Source: Chelydra serpentina (taxonomy: Eukaryota; Chordata; Testudines; Chelydridae). Taken from it: DNA of 64,000 nucleotides. The position numbers and the translations under genes were made by a program. The first letter of the stretch is position 1, and each line of letters opens with the position of its first letter. Location of the stretch: the NCBI GenBank assembly GCA_037349315.1, contig JBAIAC010000026.1, positions 4,030,001 through 4,094,000 of the forward strand, given 5' to 3'. Below, piece by piece: positions 1-11,769 of the stretch. Below the pieces are notes generated by a model. That model saw nothing but the letters and a program-made list of their open reading frames with translations, did not search any database and was not told the origin of the DNA.

Positions 1-104
1 GAGCCCAGGACGCGCAGAAGACAGACCCCATGTCTAATCCTTGGCCGTTCATTAGCCCCTGCCATCTGAGCCAATCTGAACCCTGGTGAGGTGAGGCTGG
101 CCCT

Positions 105-188
105 GTTTCCCTGGCCGGGGAAACTGAGGCACAGAGGGGCGGTGACTTGCCCCCGATCAAGGAGCTGCGAACTCCAGTCACTGGGCTC
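105..188 (-). mobile_element. MIR-type SINE relic
   Basis: The stretch reads 'gaaactgaggcacagag', then 'gtgacttgccc', which is the antisense form of the conserved MIR core and 3' part. It is short and eroded. Similar relics recur at 5605-5745, 35440-35520, 56800-56930, 58250-58480 and 59415-59545. Confidence 0.6.
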
Positions 189-3045
189 TAGGCGCTAAAG
201 CGACTGTCCACTCCCCAGGAGTGCAGGCACAGCCGGGCCCAGGCTTCCAGCCGCACCAAGGGGGAGCTGGGTGGGGACTTCACTTGAATGACAGTCACAT
301 GTTTATGTCTGTAGGTGAACAGACCTGAAACCCAGTGTCTGGCTGCTGCTTCCTGGAGCGCTGGCTTGGGAGCAGGCCGGGGGCTGTTGATACCGTCTTG
401 CCCACTGGGGCTCTGCCATGCACAGTGTTGCCAGGCCCTGCTCCCCACGCTGTTGCCCCCCCAGCCAGCACTGTCCCTGGAGCTGAAGCTCTGCTCTGGG
501 AAAGCCCTGAGAGCGCAGCCAGCGTGAAGGCGTGGGAGACTCTGCCCAGATCTAGAGCACGGCCCAGCAGTCTGTCTGCCTGCGCAGCACTGGTAGGGAG
601 TAGCCGAGATAAAGGGCTGGGGGGCGGGCGGGTCTGGCTGGACTCCCTGGTGCAAACAAACTGCTCCGTGGGGTTTCCGGGCTGGCTGTCCCTGAAGCAG
701 GCTGCCGGCCAGTGAGGGGAGAGATGTCTGGGGGCCGCTGATGTGGGGTTTTAACAGGATCCGGTTCACCTCCAGGCTGGCCAGGAGCTAAAGCTGCCAC
801 AGAGTCCCCTGGGCCTGGTGGCTCTGGGCCCCGCTTCCCAGAGGGGCTCATGCCTAGGTCCCACTAGCGATGCTCTTGGCAGATGGGGGGGCTGAGGCTC
901 TGGCACTAGCTGGCTGGAGGGCAGGCCCCCAAAGGGACAACAAGGTCCTGGAGGATGGGACACCTCTGCTGAGGCGGGGATGGCGGAGGGACCCCCAAGC
1001 CCCAGGGGGATTAGATGGGAGGGGCCCTGGGGTAACCACCCCTCTCCTCCGCACATGCCCATCCTCAAACACTGTCTGGAAGGGAATTGGAGCTCCCCTG
1101 CGCTGGCAGGCTGGATGTGGGGGGCACTGCCAGATGCCACCCCCTTACCCCAAAGCTGTCTGCCCTGCCTCTGCCTAGGCTCTTCCCACTTCCTCCCGGG
1201 AGCTAGCATGAAAGGAGGGGCCAGAGAGCGGGGACTGGGTCTGGCTTTGACCTGCTTGGGGAGAGCCGTCCCACCTGCTGGTCTCCAGCCCAGGCCTGGA
1301 GACAGAGTCCAGCTCTCCTGCAGCCCCTCCCTTGGCAAAGCCCGACTGTCCTGTGAGCAGAGCGTGGGATGGGCATGCAGGGCCCCCGCCTCAGGCCCCT
1401 CGCAGGGGGGGATGCTGTGCAAAACTGCAGCTGGGCCCCCATGGCCCGGCCAGTGGCTGGAAGGGAGACAGGGCGAGCAGGGGGCTGCCTGAGTGGGGGT
1501 GTGGGGAGATGTGGGGGGGTGTCAGGCCTGAGCATGTTCCCGAACAAGACTTAAAACAGAACCTTGGAGATCCACAGCACAGCCCTTAAATCGCAGCCTG
1601 TACTGAGTTCTCCTGGCTGGATCCCAGCCTGGGTAGCTGCCTCCTACCCGCTGAGACTCCCCCTGCAGCTCTGGTAGGGTGCAGGACTCCCCTGTCCACG
1701 CTGCAAAGCAGCTGTCGCGTCCCACCCCAGAGCGGGCTGCATTTCAGGGGTGGGGGAGCAGGTGATCCTGTTCCGGCTCTGGGGAAGCGAGGTGCCGTAG
1801 AGGGGTAGGATAACGGACTAGGATGCGCAGGCTGGGGAGGGATGGAGCCAGACCTGCTTGATCTGGGGGCGCTCCCCTTTCTCCTCCCCCACCCCCCCGC
1901 CTGGGGTCTGGCTTATGCTGAGGACTCTGTGTGAGCCCAGCCCACTAATGGGAAGCGACTGTTGGGAATTCGTGCCGTAAGGAAGGGCTGGAGGGCGCTG
2001 AACCAGAAGAAAGGGAAGTGTTGGGGGTGGGGGAGGGGGCTTCCTTCTGGGGCTGTGCTTCTCCACCCCCACTGTGCTGCTTGGTTCCTGGGGGGGAGAC
2101 GCTGTGCTGGCAGCTAGTGAGCAATTTATTGTGACCACCTGAGCGTGGGGAGATTCCCAAATTCTTCTCGCTTCTCTGACTGTACGTCCAGGGCCGGGTG
2201 CTGGACGGGCCGCCCTAGAGACTGCACAGCAGGGGTAGAGCTGGTGTCACCCCCCCACCCCCCCGCCGTGCCAGCCGGCCCAGCAAGGTGCCTCGGGTTC
2301 TGGCTCTGACACCCTTGGTTGCCAACGGGTGGCGGGGCTCTGAGCGAGGGGGGGCCCTGCCCTCTGGGGCCAGGACAGGGCGCCAGCCCTGCAGACCTTG
2401 GAGAGAGGCCTTGCCAAGACGTGTTTGAGTCCAGGGCAAGGAGGGGAGACACCAAGTTCTCCACTCACTCCGGTCCCCTCCCGCTCAGCAGGGCCAGCGC
2501 CTGGTCTCGCGGGGGCTGGGGAGGGGGTGTATTGCGCAGGGTGACACATGCATCGTGCGGTGCAAAGCCCAGGCCCGCTGCTGGGTGCCATGTACTTCCG
2601 CACTCCCAGGTGCCCGCCCGGCTGTAACCTGGCCTGCGTGCGCGCTGCGTGGTGGCTGTTGGAAGCGGTATTGCTGGGCGGGACGCACTTACCCCCGGGA
2701 GGCCAGGGGAGGGCTCTGGCCATCTTGGGCAATGGCTTCTCGCTATGGGGAGGTGGCACCGTGAGCTCCCGTGAGACAAGGGGTTGGGTTTGTTTGTTTT
2801 TTTTCTGCCAGGATCTGAGATGAGCTGGGTCCTCAGTCCTGGAGGTTCCCCCCCTTCCAGCCCCCCCCACAAGGCACACACACTGCCCTCCGCCACTCCC
2901 TGCATTATCCCAGGTGTGGGGTGGAGCTGACTCTGCATCTGTCCCATCTGTTCCTTTAACCCTCCAAGGAGTCGTGCGGGGGGGGCAGCTGCTGTGCGGG
3001 GCAGGAACCCGATGGGCTCTCTCCTGGCTTCCTGTCACTGCAGCA
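189..3045. other. GC-rich non-coding stretch, presumed PARD6A intron
   Basis: No exon, RNA gene or clear repeat was recognised here. The open frames on both strands have proline/glycine-rich translations typical of GC-rich non-coding DNA and show no known domain. I looked for the PARD6A exons that would encode the PB1 domain and did not find them, so they probably lie before the window. Confidence 0.5.
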
Positions 3046-3545
3046 GACATAGTTGCAGAACTGTGGGGCTGGAAGGGACCCCGAGAGGTCACCTAGTCCA
3101 GCCCCTGCACTGAGGCAGGGCCGAGTGAACCTAGAACAACCTCGACAGGGGTTTGTCTAACCTGTTCTTAAAAACCTCCAATGATGGAGATTCCACAGCC
3201 TCCCTGGGCAATTTATTCCAGTGCTTAACCACCCTGACAGGAAGTTTTTTCTAATGTCCGGCCTAAATCCCCCTTGCTGCAATTTAAGCCCATTGCTTCT
3301 TGTCCTGTCCTCAGAGGTTAATGAGAACAATTTTTCTCCCTCCTCCTTGTAACCATTTTCAAGCACAGAAAAGTTTATCATGTCCCCCCTCAGTCTTCTC
3401 TTCTCCAGTCTAACCAAACCCAGTTTTTTAAAATCATGTTTTCGAGACCTTTAATCATTTCTGTTGCTCTCCTCTGGACTTTCCAATTTGTCCACATCTT
3501 TCCTGAAATATGGTGCCCAATACAGCCCAGAATGAAATTAGCCTG
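3046..3545 (-). mobile_element. CR1 LINE, 3' part of ORF2 and 3' end
   Basis: Read on the minus strand this gives the end of a CR1 reverse-transcriptase ORF, with the recognisable LEKRRLRGDMI segment and remains of the following 'EDRTRSN...LQQGGFRPDIRKNFL' region in frame. It ends in the typical CR1 tail, seen on the plus strand as 'gggctggaagggaccccgag' near 3068. The tail lies at the low-coordinate end, so the element points leftwards. It is 5' truncated and decayed. Confidence 0.85.
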
Positions 3546-3945
3546 TTGCAACTGCATCCCATCGATGACTGGTCAATCATGGGATGTTAGAAGTTACTAC
3601 AGAGAACTTTTTTTCCTGGGTGTCTGGCTGGTGAGTCTTGCCCACATGCTCAGGGTTCAGCTGATCGCCATATTTGGGGTCGGGAAGGAATTTTCCTCCA
3701 GGGTAGATTGGCAGAGGCCCTGGAGGATTTTCGCCTTCCTCTGCAGCGTGGGGCACGGGTCACTTGCTGGAGGATTCTCTGCATCTTGAAGTCTTTAAAC
3801 CATGATTTGAGGACTTCAATAGCTGAGACATAGGTGAGAGGATTATTCCAGGAGTGGGTGGGTGAGATTCTGTGGCCTGCATTGTGCAGGAGGTCAGACT
3901 AGATGATCATAATGGTCCCTTCTGACCTTAGTCTGAGTCTGAGTA
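3546..3945 (+). mobile_element. CR1-type 3' end in opposite orientation
   Basis: The segment ends with 'ggtcagactagatgatcata' and 'ggtcccttctgacctta', the sense-strand 3' end of a reptile CR1 subfamily. It sits between two minus-strand CR1 pieces, which suggests insertion into an older CR1. The left boundary is uncertain. Confidence 0.75.
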
Positions 3946-4750
3946 TTCAGTTTGGATCTGCTATGAGCCTCCGATCCTTTTTAGTGGTACCACCACCTAG
4001 CCAGTTATTCTGTTTTGTATCGGTTCATTGGAGTTTTTTCCCTCCCTACGTGTAATACATGGCACTTGTCTCTATTGAATTTCATCTTGTTGCTTTCAGA
4101 CCAATTCTCCAATTTGTCACGGTCGTTTTGAACTCTAACCCAGCTTGGTGTCATCTGCTGATTTTGTAGGCGTGTTCTCCACTCCATTATCCGAGTCATT
4201 AAGGAAAATACTAAATAGCACTGGACCTAGGAGAGACCCCCGCAGGATCCCACTCGATACGCCCTCCCAGTTTGACAGCGAACCATTGATAACGACTCTG
4301 TACGGCCTTTTAACCAGTTGTGCACCCACCATAGAGTAATTTCCTCTAGACCATGTTTCCCTAGTTTGCTTCTGAGAATGTCATGTGGGACTGTGACAAA
4401 AGCCTCACCAAAATAAAGTTAGATCACATCTACTGCTTTCGCTGCCTCTTCTTTCCCCCCCCCCCCCCCCCCCCAATCCAGTAAGGTCAGTAGTCCTGTC
4501 AAAGAAGGAAATTAGCTTGGTTTGACATGATTTGTTCTTGATAAATCCGTGCTGGCTATTCCTTGTAACCCTATTATCTTCTAGGTGCTTACAAATTGTC
4601 TGATTGTTAACTTGTTCTCCCGGTATCAAAATCAGCCCGACTGGTCTATAATTCCCCGGGTCTGCTTTGTTCCCCCTTTTGAAGACCACTCTGACAGATA
4701 TGGCAATTTCCTGCAATATCACTGGGAGATCTCCCTGTATTAAATGTACT
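3946..4750 (-). mobile_element. CR1 LINE reverse-transcriptase fragment
   Basis: Minus-strand frames contain successive CR1 RT pieces in correct order: NYRPVGLILIPGE and RNSQHGFIKNKSC (4722-4550), SSGILRGSLLGPVLFSIFLN and SADDTKLG (4280-4135), then DKLENWSESNKMKFNRDKCH (4120-4030). The active-site YADD box is altered to SADD, and frames shift between pieces, so the copy is dead. It may be the upstream part of the same element as 3046-3545, interrupted by the 3546-3945 insertion. A C-run at 4455-4474 lies inside it. Confidence 0.85.
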
Positions 4751-7700
4751 TATCCTCATGGTGGGCCAGGGATTGCTTGTAATTCCATGGGGGAGAGTGG
4801 CCACAGCTCACCCCACGAACTCAGAACAGTGCAGGGTGATGAAGTAGATTCATTCAGCTTGTAACGCTCTCCCGCCCCGAGGTACCACCATCTGGAGAGG
4901 TTCACGTGCACCAGTTCAAACTGGATTCTCCAGAGGCCAACAGACAAAGAAAGGACTTTTGGATCAATAGCCTGAGTTTATACTGACTTCGGGCCTGCTT
5001 CTGATCCAGCGCCCAGACAGGACCTTCTGTTCAAGGGGGCCCCAATACTTCCTGGGAAGGGCTGGGGGCTTTGGCCCCATAAGATTGTTGTGTGACCACT
5101 GGCACGTTTTTAGGATGTGCGTAGGAATGATGATTGTTTTCTCTGTAGTGCTTTCACCTGAAGAAGAAATGTGCTTGCTTACAAAGGACTGCATGGTGAC
5201 TTGTCACTGGCAATTTACAGCTGTTCATGGCTTCTGGAGAGAGATCAAAGGCCTGTTTAGACAGTCTGGCTTGCTGGGAATAGCACGGTGCAGGCAGAGA
5301 ACTGTGCAGCCTGGAAAAACCCTGGGCAGGGTGGAGAGACGCGCGTCTCTGCCCAAGAGCGGTGACAGCCGAGGTGCCTGAAGTGTGCCATAGGTACTAT
5401 GTTTGCCTAGTCCTCTGGTGGAGCTAGGCAGGTGGGTAATGGAGGGGTGTGGCCAAGGACTGGGCCGGCAGCTCAGCTTCTGGGGGGCGTCTGAGCCACT
5501 GGGTCCCTGGCAGCGTTACCAGCACTCCTGTTCTCTCGCTTCCCCTCACCCTCCCTAGCTGGGACTCTCCAATGGCGAAGGAGGCAGTGTGGCTATCGCC
5601 ACCTCACAGATGGGGAAACTGAGGCACCAAGGGGGAAGTGACTTTCCCAGGCTCACCCAGCAGGCCAGGGACGAAGCCAGGACCAGAGCCCAGCTCTCCT
5701 GAGTCCCAGTCCTGTGCTCTGCCCGCTCGGCCACGCTTCTCTGGGCACTGCCCCTGTAAATGGCAGGGAGCGAAGCGCGGAGCCCACATCTGTGAGAGTC
5801 CCCAGTGACCTGGCTATAGCAGAGACCTGGCTCCAGTTCCCAGGCCCCCTGAGGCTTGCTCTGCTCTGGGGGCACAGACCCCACTGTGGCCAAGGAAGGC
5901 TTCTGTCATGTGCCCCCCCCCCCCACCTGCCCACCTCCCCCTTGTAGGCCAGATGTCCTGTGTGCAGCAGCTGGGGATGGTGGGTCCCGGGGGGGGCAGG
6001 AAGAAGAGCTTGCCGCCTGATGAGAAATGGCCTTGGCTCCATCATCGGCCTCTTGCTCAGGCTTGTGTCGGGGGGGGGGGAGGGGGCAGCCCTGTTTGGC
6101 TCCGTGGGGGGGTCAGCCTGCCCCAGCTGTGCAGAGACAGCTGCCCTGGGGGAGGTGGTGCTGAGCTGCTCCTGTCCACCGGTGACTCAGACAGCAGAGA
6201 CTCGCCCACAGAAATAGCCAGGAAAGGCCTTGCCGAGTCTCGTGGGCTAAAAATACAGCGCCGTGTGTGCACGGCGAGCTATTTCTAGCCACCCCGCGCC
6301 TGAGGCGGGCGTGTGCCGGGAGAGGCGCTCGCTGCTCAGCCAGGCGGCTCTGGGAGGAGTCCCCAGGCTGGGTCTGGACGGCCCCGGGGTCTGACCCTGC
6401 CCAGCCTCTTGCCTCCCCCCACCTGACCATAAACGCCCCATCACAGCGCTCGAGAGAGAAACCTGCGGGCTGGCGGGGGCTGTAGCGAGAGCCCTGGCAG
6501 CCCCCCTGAGCCATGCTCTGCTCTCTGCCCCAGCCCTGTCTGCAAGGGAGCCAGTCTCAGGACTGGCTGCGATGCCCCAGAGTGGTGCTAGGGGGCGTCA
6601 GTGATGGGCGGGGGGGTCTCACTGCTAGGCGCAGGCAGGGGCGTGAGTGACTGTAGGGGGCGCTCTTCTGACCCCGTTGTGGTGCTAGGGGCTTGCTGGA
6701 TGAACCCATGGCTGCTCTGCCGGAGCTGAAACCTGGGGTGTCATTAGCTGTGGGGTGGGCTGCCCCCCAGGCTCAATTCCACCCCCATTCACTCCACTGC
6801 CCCCCCCCCCCCCGACAGATCAGCCCTGACCCACCCCAGGGGAGGTCTGGGGCGCTCGCCTGGCCCTTGCCCCAGGGACTGGGAACATGCTGCCGCAGGG
6901 GGAGGCCTCTGGGGCCCCCTCTGGGGGGGGGAGGAACATGGCTCCCTCTGGGGCCCCAAACCTTGGCACCTGGAGCTGCTGCCAGCTGGCATCAGTTGGC
7001 ACCGGGAGGGAGGCCCTTGCCCAGGGTTCTCTGCCCAGCCTGGCTGGCAGATGCAGCCCCCTGCTCAGGGGGACTGTGCCTGGAGTCTCCCTGGCCCCAG
7101 TGGCAGCAGCTGGGATTGGGGCTCTGGCACCATGGGGAAGCCGGGTGCAGATGGGTGTCTGTGGAACCAGCTGCCTGGGCTGGGGGCATCAGGGGCCTCT
7201 CCCTGGCTGTGGCCAGCAGGGGGCAAGGGCTGGCTGCAAGCTGCCAGTCCCATGGGCCCCCCCCTCTATGCCCATCTCTCTCTGGCTTCTCTTGGGCTTG
7301 ATCTCGCGGTGATGGGAGCACAAGCCACGGTGCAGCTGCCCAGCCCCTCAGGCCAGCCGGTGCCAGTCACAGCCTTGGCAGCTCGGGGCAGGGTCTCTGG
7401 TTAGCTCCCGTGCTGGCCCGGCGGGCGTCAGCTGCCTCGGGGGGCTTGTCTGCTGCTCCATGCTGCTGAGAGCTGGCAGTCTGCCTGGCGTAGAGACGTT
7501 CCCCCTCCTGGTGATGCACCCCAAGGGGGGGCTCCCCCTCTCTGCTGTGGGTGCCCACAGAGCACGGGGGGGTGCTGCCCTGAATATCCGTGCCCCCTGC
7601 ATCCTGGGACACGCACGGGAGAGCAACCAGCGAAGCCAGGGAACGTGCCCGCGGGCTCCCGCATGCCAGCCAGCCCTGGCTCTCTGCTCGAGCAGGAAGA

Positions 7701-9860
7701 GGCCAATCTGGTGCTCTGTGGGAGCTGGCAGCTGCAGGGTTAACTCCAGGGGACATGCCAGGGTATGATTAAAGTCGAGTTATTCAGATTCCTCTAATCC
7801 CAGCCCGGCACATGCCATGTAATCCCCCAGGCCCAGCTCCTCTGCTCCCCTGGCACCGGCGGGTACCTCCCCACCGCTGTGCCAGCGCGTGCCCAGCCGC
7901 AGGGAGGGACAGAGCGGGGTGTCCGCGGCGGGGGCCCCCATCAGAGGCTGCAAGACACCCCAGAGCTGGGCTAGTTGCAGGAAGGGAGGGGAATTGCCAC
8001 GTGAGTCAGCCAAGGCCAGGTCCTCCCTGAGAGCGTCCTGAGCTTCCCCTCCCCGAGCCACGGCAGCGGGTGGGCTTGATGTGCCGGTCTGTCTGGGGAG
8101 GGGGACCCCGCAGCTACAGGGTGAGGGATAATGGGGGTATGTGGGCAGGGGAGGGCGTGCAGTGAGGGGTTTTGAGGGTGGCAGCAGCTGCTTGGGCCAT
8201 GCCCTGGGGCGGCGCACTGGCGCTCGGCGTGGCCCGTGGGGCCCTGGGCACAGACTCATCTGTGGGGCAGGGCACGAGGAGGGGCAGCAGGGTATATGGA
8301 TGGGGCTGGGCGCGCAGGTTTCCGCCTCTCTCAGGCACGGGGTCTGAGGGCTGCCCCAGCAGAAGCAGCCCCCCCACCCCACCCCGGCGGGGCAGAGGGC
8401 AGTCTGGTGTTGGAGAGGAGTGGGGGATGGGCTGGAGCCAAGGGGGCCTGTAGCAGATATCTGGGGCTGGCATCTCTGTGCCCACCGGCAGCTGGGCTGG
8501 GCTATCGTGACGGGTGGATTGGGGAGATGGGGTGTGGGGGAGGAGAAGCAGGGAGGGGTTTGGTTGAGGTGCTGGGGAGATGTCCAGGGGAGGGCTACGC
8601 AGAGCATTCAGCTGGTGCTGTCTCCCCTCGCCCCATCCCTGGGCCGCCCGTGTCCCAGCAGGCCCTGGCAAGGAGCGCCCCATGCCAGCCCGGTGGCAGC
8701 CAGCCGGGGGCGCTGCTGGGACACACGGCTCTGGAGCTGGGGCAGGGATAGCCAAGCGGGTGGTGTGTCTGTGGCAGTGCCGTGGGGAGAGGCCCTGGGG
8801 CTACGTAGAAAACTCAGTCCCTGGCATCCCCAAGCTCCAGCCCTGCCGGGTCCCTCTCCCCATGTTGTGGGGCTGGGCACCGAGGGGGAAGGGACTTGCC
8901 CAGAGCGATAGACCCAGGAGTCCTGGCCCCTGCTGTGCTCAGGTGCCCTCCACTGCTCCCAGCCCGCCCGGTGCTGCGTGTCCCCCGCACAGCCTGCCCG
9001 GAGCCGATACCCGCCGAGCGCCCCCCCCCAGCCACCACGGGTGCCGGAGGGGCCTGGCTCTAGGGCAAGTGGAATGGAATTTCTCCAGGATGCCAGGGTT
9101 CGCACCGGACGGGGCGGGGGGGAGTTGTGGGACATAACCAGCACAGGCTGCCCAGGAGGGATGAAATGAGGTGGGGTGAAACCTTCCACTCTGCTCCCTT
9201 TGGGTTGGGACAGCAGGATGCCCCCACCCCGCCCAGCTCTCCAGCCACCCGCAGGCCAGTAAGCTGAGATCCCAAGTGGGGAGAGGGCTTGAGATCCCAA
9301 AGAGTGATGGGCCCAGTCCTTCCCCTCCCCCCATAGTTGCTGTTCTCTTATCAGAGGGCTCCAGGCCTGCAGGAGGAGGGGGAGGGGCTCTTGTGGGTGG
9401 GTTTGGTGGGGGAGGGGCTCTTCCAGGTGGGGTGGCGGGTGGAGATCATGGGCCATTGCACAGAATGGGGGGCCAGGTTTCCAGCTGGAGGGGTGGGGGC
9501 TGGGACACTGGCTCTAGGGCTGAGCAGAAGCCCAGGTGGGGCTGGTGGGGTTGGCAGAGACCAGAGGGCTCCCCCCTGCCTGGGGATGGCACCAGGGAGC
9601 CTCACTGCCGTGCTGCTGACCCCTCCTGCCCAGCCGCGAGGAGCTGCCAGTGACCTGCAGCCCTGGGCTGGTCAGCTCTGCGCTCCGGAGCCGCCCAGGG
9701 TCTGGGGCTGGAGCAGGGCAGAGCCGAGGGGACGAATCCAGGCGTCTCGGCCTCGCTGGTGGCTGAGATACCTGCTAGAGAAACATCCCAGTGCCTCATG
9801 GGGGACTGGGGTCTCCATCCAGGGAGAGCCCAGAACTCAAGTCAGGAGGAGTGGCAGGGG
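4751..9860. other. GC-rich non-coding stretch, presumed PARD6A intron
   Basis: Apart from MIR relics (5605-5745 and possibly 8876-8945) and short C and G runs, no gene or well-defined repeat was recognised. The numerous open frames overlap on all frames and lack domains. A small palindromic A/T-containing patch at 6205-6290 and an AT-richer patch at 7740-7810 stand out from the background. Confidence 0.45.
5605..5745 (-). mobile_element. MIR-type SINE relic
   Basis: The order 'gggaaactgaggcacc', 'gtgactttcccaggctcac', 'agcagg', 'gccaggacca', 'tctcctgagtcccagt' follows the antisense MIR consensus closely over about 140 bp. Confidence 0.7.
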
Positions 9861-9868
9861 ACAGGGGG

Positions 9869-10490
9869 TGCCCAGGGATGGGATAGCAGGGGCTGCGTGT
9901 CGGGAGTGAGGGGCACCGGCGGAGCCGCGGGGAGCCCAGGGCTGGGATAGCCGGGGGCTGCGTGTCGAGAGTGAGGGGCACTGGCAGAGCTGGTGGGAGC
10001 CCAGGGCTGGGATAGCTGGGGCTGCGTTTCGGGAGTGAGGGGCACCGGCAGAGCCGCGGGGAGCCCAGGGCTGGGATAGCCGGGGCTGCGTGTCGGGAGT
10101 GAGGGGCACCGGCAGAGCCGCGGGGAGCCCAGGGCTGGGATAGCCGGGGGCTGCGTGTCGGGAGTGAGGGGCACTGGCGGAGCCGCGGGGAGCCCAGGGC
10201 TGGGATAGCAGGGGCTGCGTGTCGGGAGTGAGGGGCACCGGCAGAGCCGGGGGGAGCCCAAGGCTGGGATAGCAGGGGCTGCGAGTCGGGAGTGAGGGGC
10301 ACCGGCGGAGCCGCGGGGAGCCCAGGGCTGGGATAGCCGGGGCTGCGTGTCGGGAGTGAGGGGCACCGGCGGAGCCGCGGGGAGCCCAGGGCTGGGATAG
10401 CCGGGGCTGCGTGTCGGGAGTGAGGGGCACCGGCGGAGCCGCGGGGAGCCCAGGGCTGGGATAGCCGGGGCTGCGTGTCAGGAGTGATGT
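9869..10490. repeat. 64-bp minisatellite before PARD6A last exon
   Basis: The unit runs from one 'ggggctgcgtgtcggga' to the next. Successive starts at 10082, 10147, 10211, 10275, 10339, 10403 and 10467 show a 64-bp period with one 65-bp unit. Nearly ten copies are present and end about 170 bp before the PARD6A exon-3 acceptor. Because 64 is not a multiple of three and the unit lacks minus-strand stops, all three minus frames stay open, giving spurious proteins of up to about 318 residues. Copies differ by a few substitutions, such as tgtcgggag/tgtcgagag. Confidence 0.95.
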
Positions 10491-10662
10491 GGGCTGCTTG
10501 CTGCGTTGGGGCAGCTGGCTGTGGGGCCAGGGCTGGCTGGTTCAGGCCAACGGGGATGGCCCCTCCTGGCTGGGGTGCTGTCTCCAGGAGGTAGGAGGGG
10601 CCGGGGCTGGCTGGGGCCGGCAGGTTCCTGTCTGACCCAGGCACTCTCCTTGCTCCCTGCAG

Positions 10663-11414
10663 CAGAAGCCGACTCCAGCGTCTTTGCCTCCAACTCCCTG
10701 CAGCGGAAGAAGAAGGGGCTGCTGCGGCCGGCGCACCACCGGGCCAAGCCACAGCTGCTGATCGGCCTGCCCCAGGACTTCCGGCAGATCTCCTCCATCA
10801 TCGACGTGGACATCCTGCCCGAGACGCACCGGCGCGTCCGGCTGCACAAGCACGGCTCCGACAAGCCGCTGGGCTTCTACATCCGCGACGGCGTCAGCGT
10901 GCGCGTGGCCCCCCAGGGGGTGGAGAAGGTGCCCGGCATCTTCATCTCCCGCCTGGTGAGGGGCGGGCTGGCCGAGAGCACGGGGCTGCTGGCCGTCAGC
11001 GACGAGATCCTGGAGGTGAACGGCATCGACGTGGCCGGCAAGTCACTGGACCAGGTGACGGACATGATGGTGGCCAACAGCCACAACCTCATCGTCACCG
11101 TCAAGCCGGCCAACCAGCGCAACAACGTCATCCGCAGCAGCAAGGCCTCGGGCAGCTCGGGCGTCTCGACGGACAGCACGCCCAGCCCCGCCTCCCACTA
11201 CCTGAGCCGCTGCAGCGCGGCCGAGGGCGAGAGCGACGACGAGGGGGACCTGGTCATCGAGAGCGACGGCGCCGCCCGCTGCCTCCCCAACGGCCTCCTG
11301 GACCAGAGCTGCCAGCAGAGCCTGGCGCTGCCCGGCTCCCTGCACTCGCTGGGCAGTGCCCACGGCAGCCGCGGGGGCAGCCTGCAGGAGGACGGCACGC
11401 TCCTCGCCCTATAG
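10663..11414 (+). CDS. PARD6A: PARD6A terminal coding exon (semi-CRIB and PDZ)
   Basis: PAR-6 alpha is the scaffold of the apical polarity complex, linking Cdc42/Rac-GTP to atypical PKC and PAR-3. This exon encodes the C-terminal 249 residues. Numbered from its first full codon (GAA at 10665), the partial CRIB motif is near residues 31-50 ([15 protein letters not shown]), the PDZ domain spans about 57-150 ([10 protein letters not shown], then [20 protein letters not shown] and [18 protein letters not shown]), and a Ser/Asp-rich tail ends EDGTLLAL. The acceptor is a tandem gcag|cag: AG ends at 10662 or 10665, changing the protein by one residue. The PB1 domain exons are not in view. Assignment to the alpha paralogue rests on the neighbour ENKD1 and on the [20 protein letters not shown] start, recalled for human PARD6A. 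Confidence 0.95.
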
Positions 11415-11765
11415 AGCGCCGCCCCCCTCGGGGTGAGACTCGCCTGCCCTCCCCCTCGCCGCCAGCCGGGCCCTGCCCCAGCCAGTCTCCTCCCGGGCGG
11501 CATTGCCCGGACGCTGGGCGCCCCGTCCCCTCCACAGGAAGGGTGGCAGCCAGGAGCGGAGACGTGAGCGCCGAGCCCTCCCCCCCACCTTCTGGGGAAC
11601 CAAATGACTAGACACTGCCCCTCTCAGGCCCCACGCCCTGGGCCAGACCTGCCCCACCCCCGCCCCATCCTTCCAGTCAAGTGGGTTTTTTAAATTGTTT
11701 TATGAAAATATGCATCATAAATTAATATATTGCGCTGGGCCATTAAACCTTTTCTAGAAAGCGCT
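11415..11765 (+). other. PARD6A: PARD6A 3' untranslated region
   Basis: After the TAG stop at 11412-11414 the GC-rich sequence becomes AT-rich from about 11685 ('ttttttaaattgttttatg') up to an ATTAAA signal. No further coding potential is seen. The exact cleavage site is inferred to be 15-25 bases after the signal. Confidence 0.75.
11742..11747 (+). terminator. PARD6A: Polyadenylation signal ATTAAA (PARD6A)
   Basis: ATTAAA lies 328 bp after the PARD6A stop codon at the end of an AT-rich stretch and is followed by the T/G-containing 'gctcgctcggctcttgtgctc'. It is the common variant of the canonical hexamer. Confidence 0.7.
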
Positions 11766-11769
11766 CGCT

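Noticed and set aside
7780..9456. Several frames of 190-280 residues on both strands in the presumed PARD6A intron
   Set aside because: Pro/Gly/Ala-rich, mutually overlapping and without domains, as expected in GC-rich non-coding DNA.
1..10660. Search for PARD6A exons encoding the PB1 domain
   Set aside because: No sequence resembling the PB1 acidic OPCA segment or flanking splice sites was recognised, so these exons are not called in this window.
9796..10752. 318-residue minus-strand frame with a repeated SQPWAPRGSAGAPHSRHAA-like unit
   Set aside because: It is an artefact of the 64-bp minisatellite and overlaps PARD6A exon 3 on the opposite strand.
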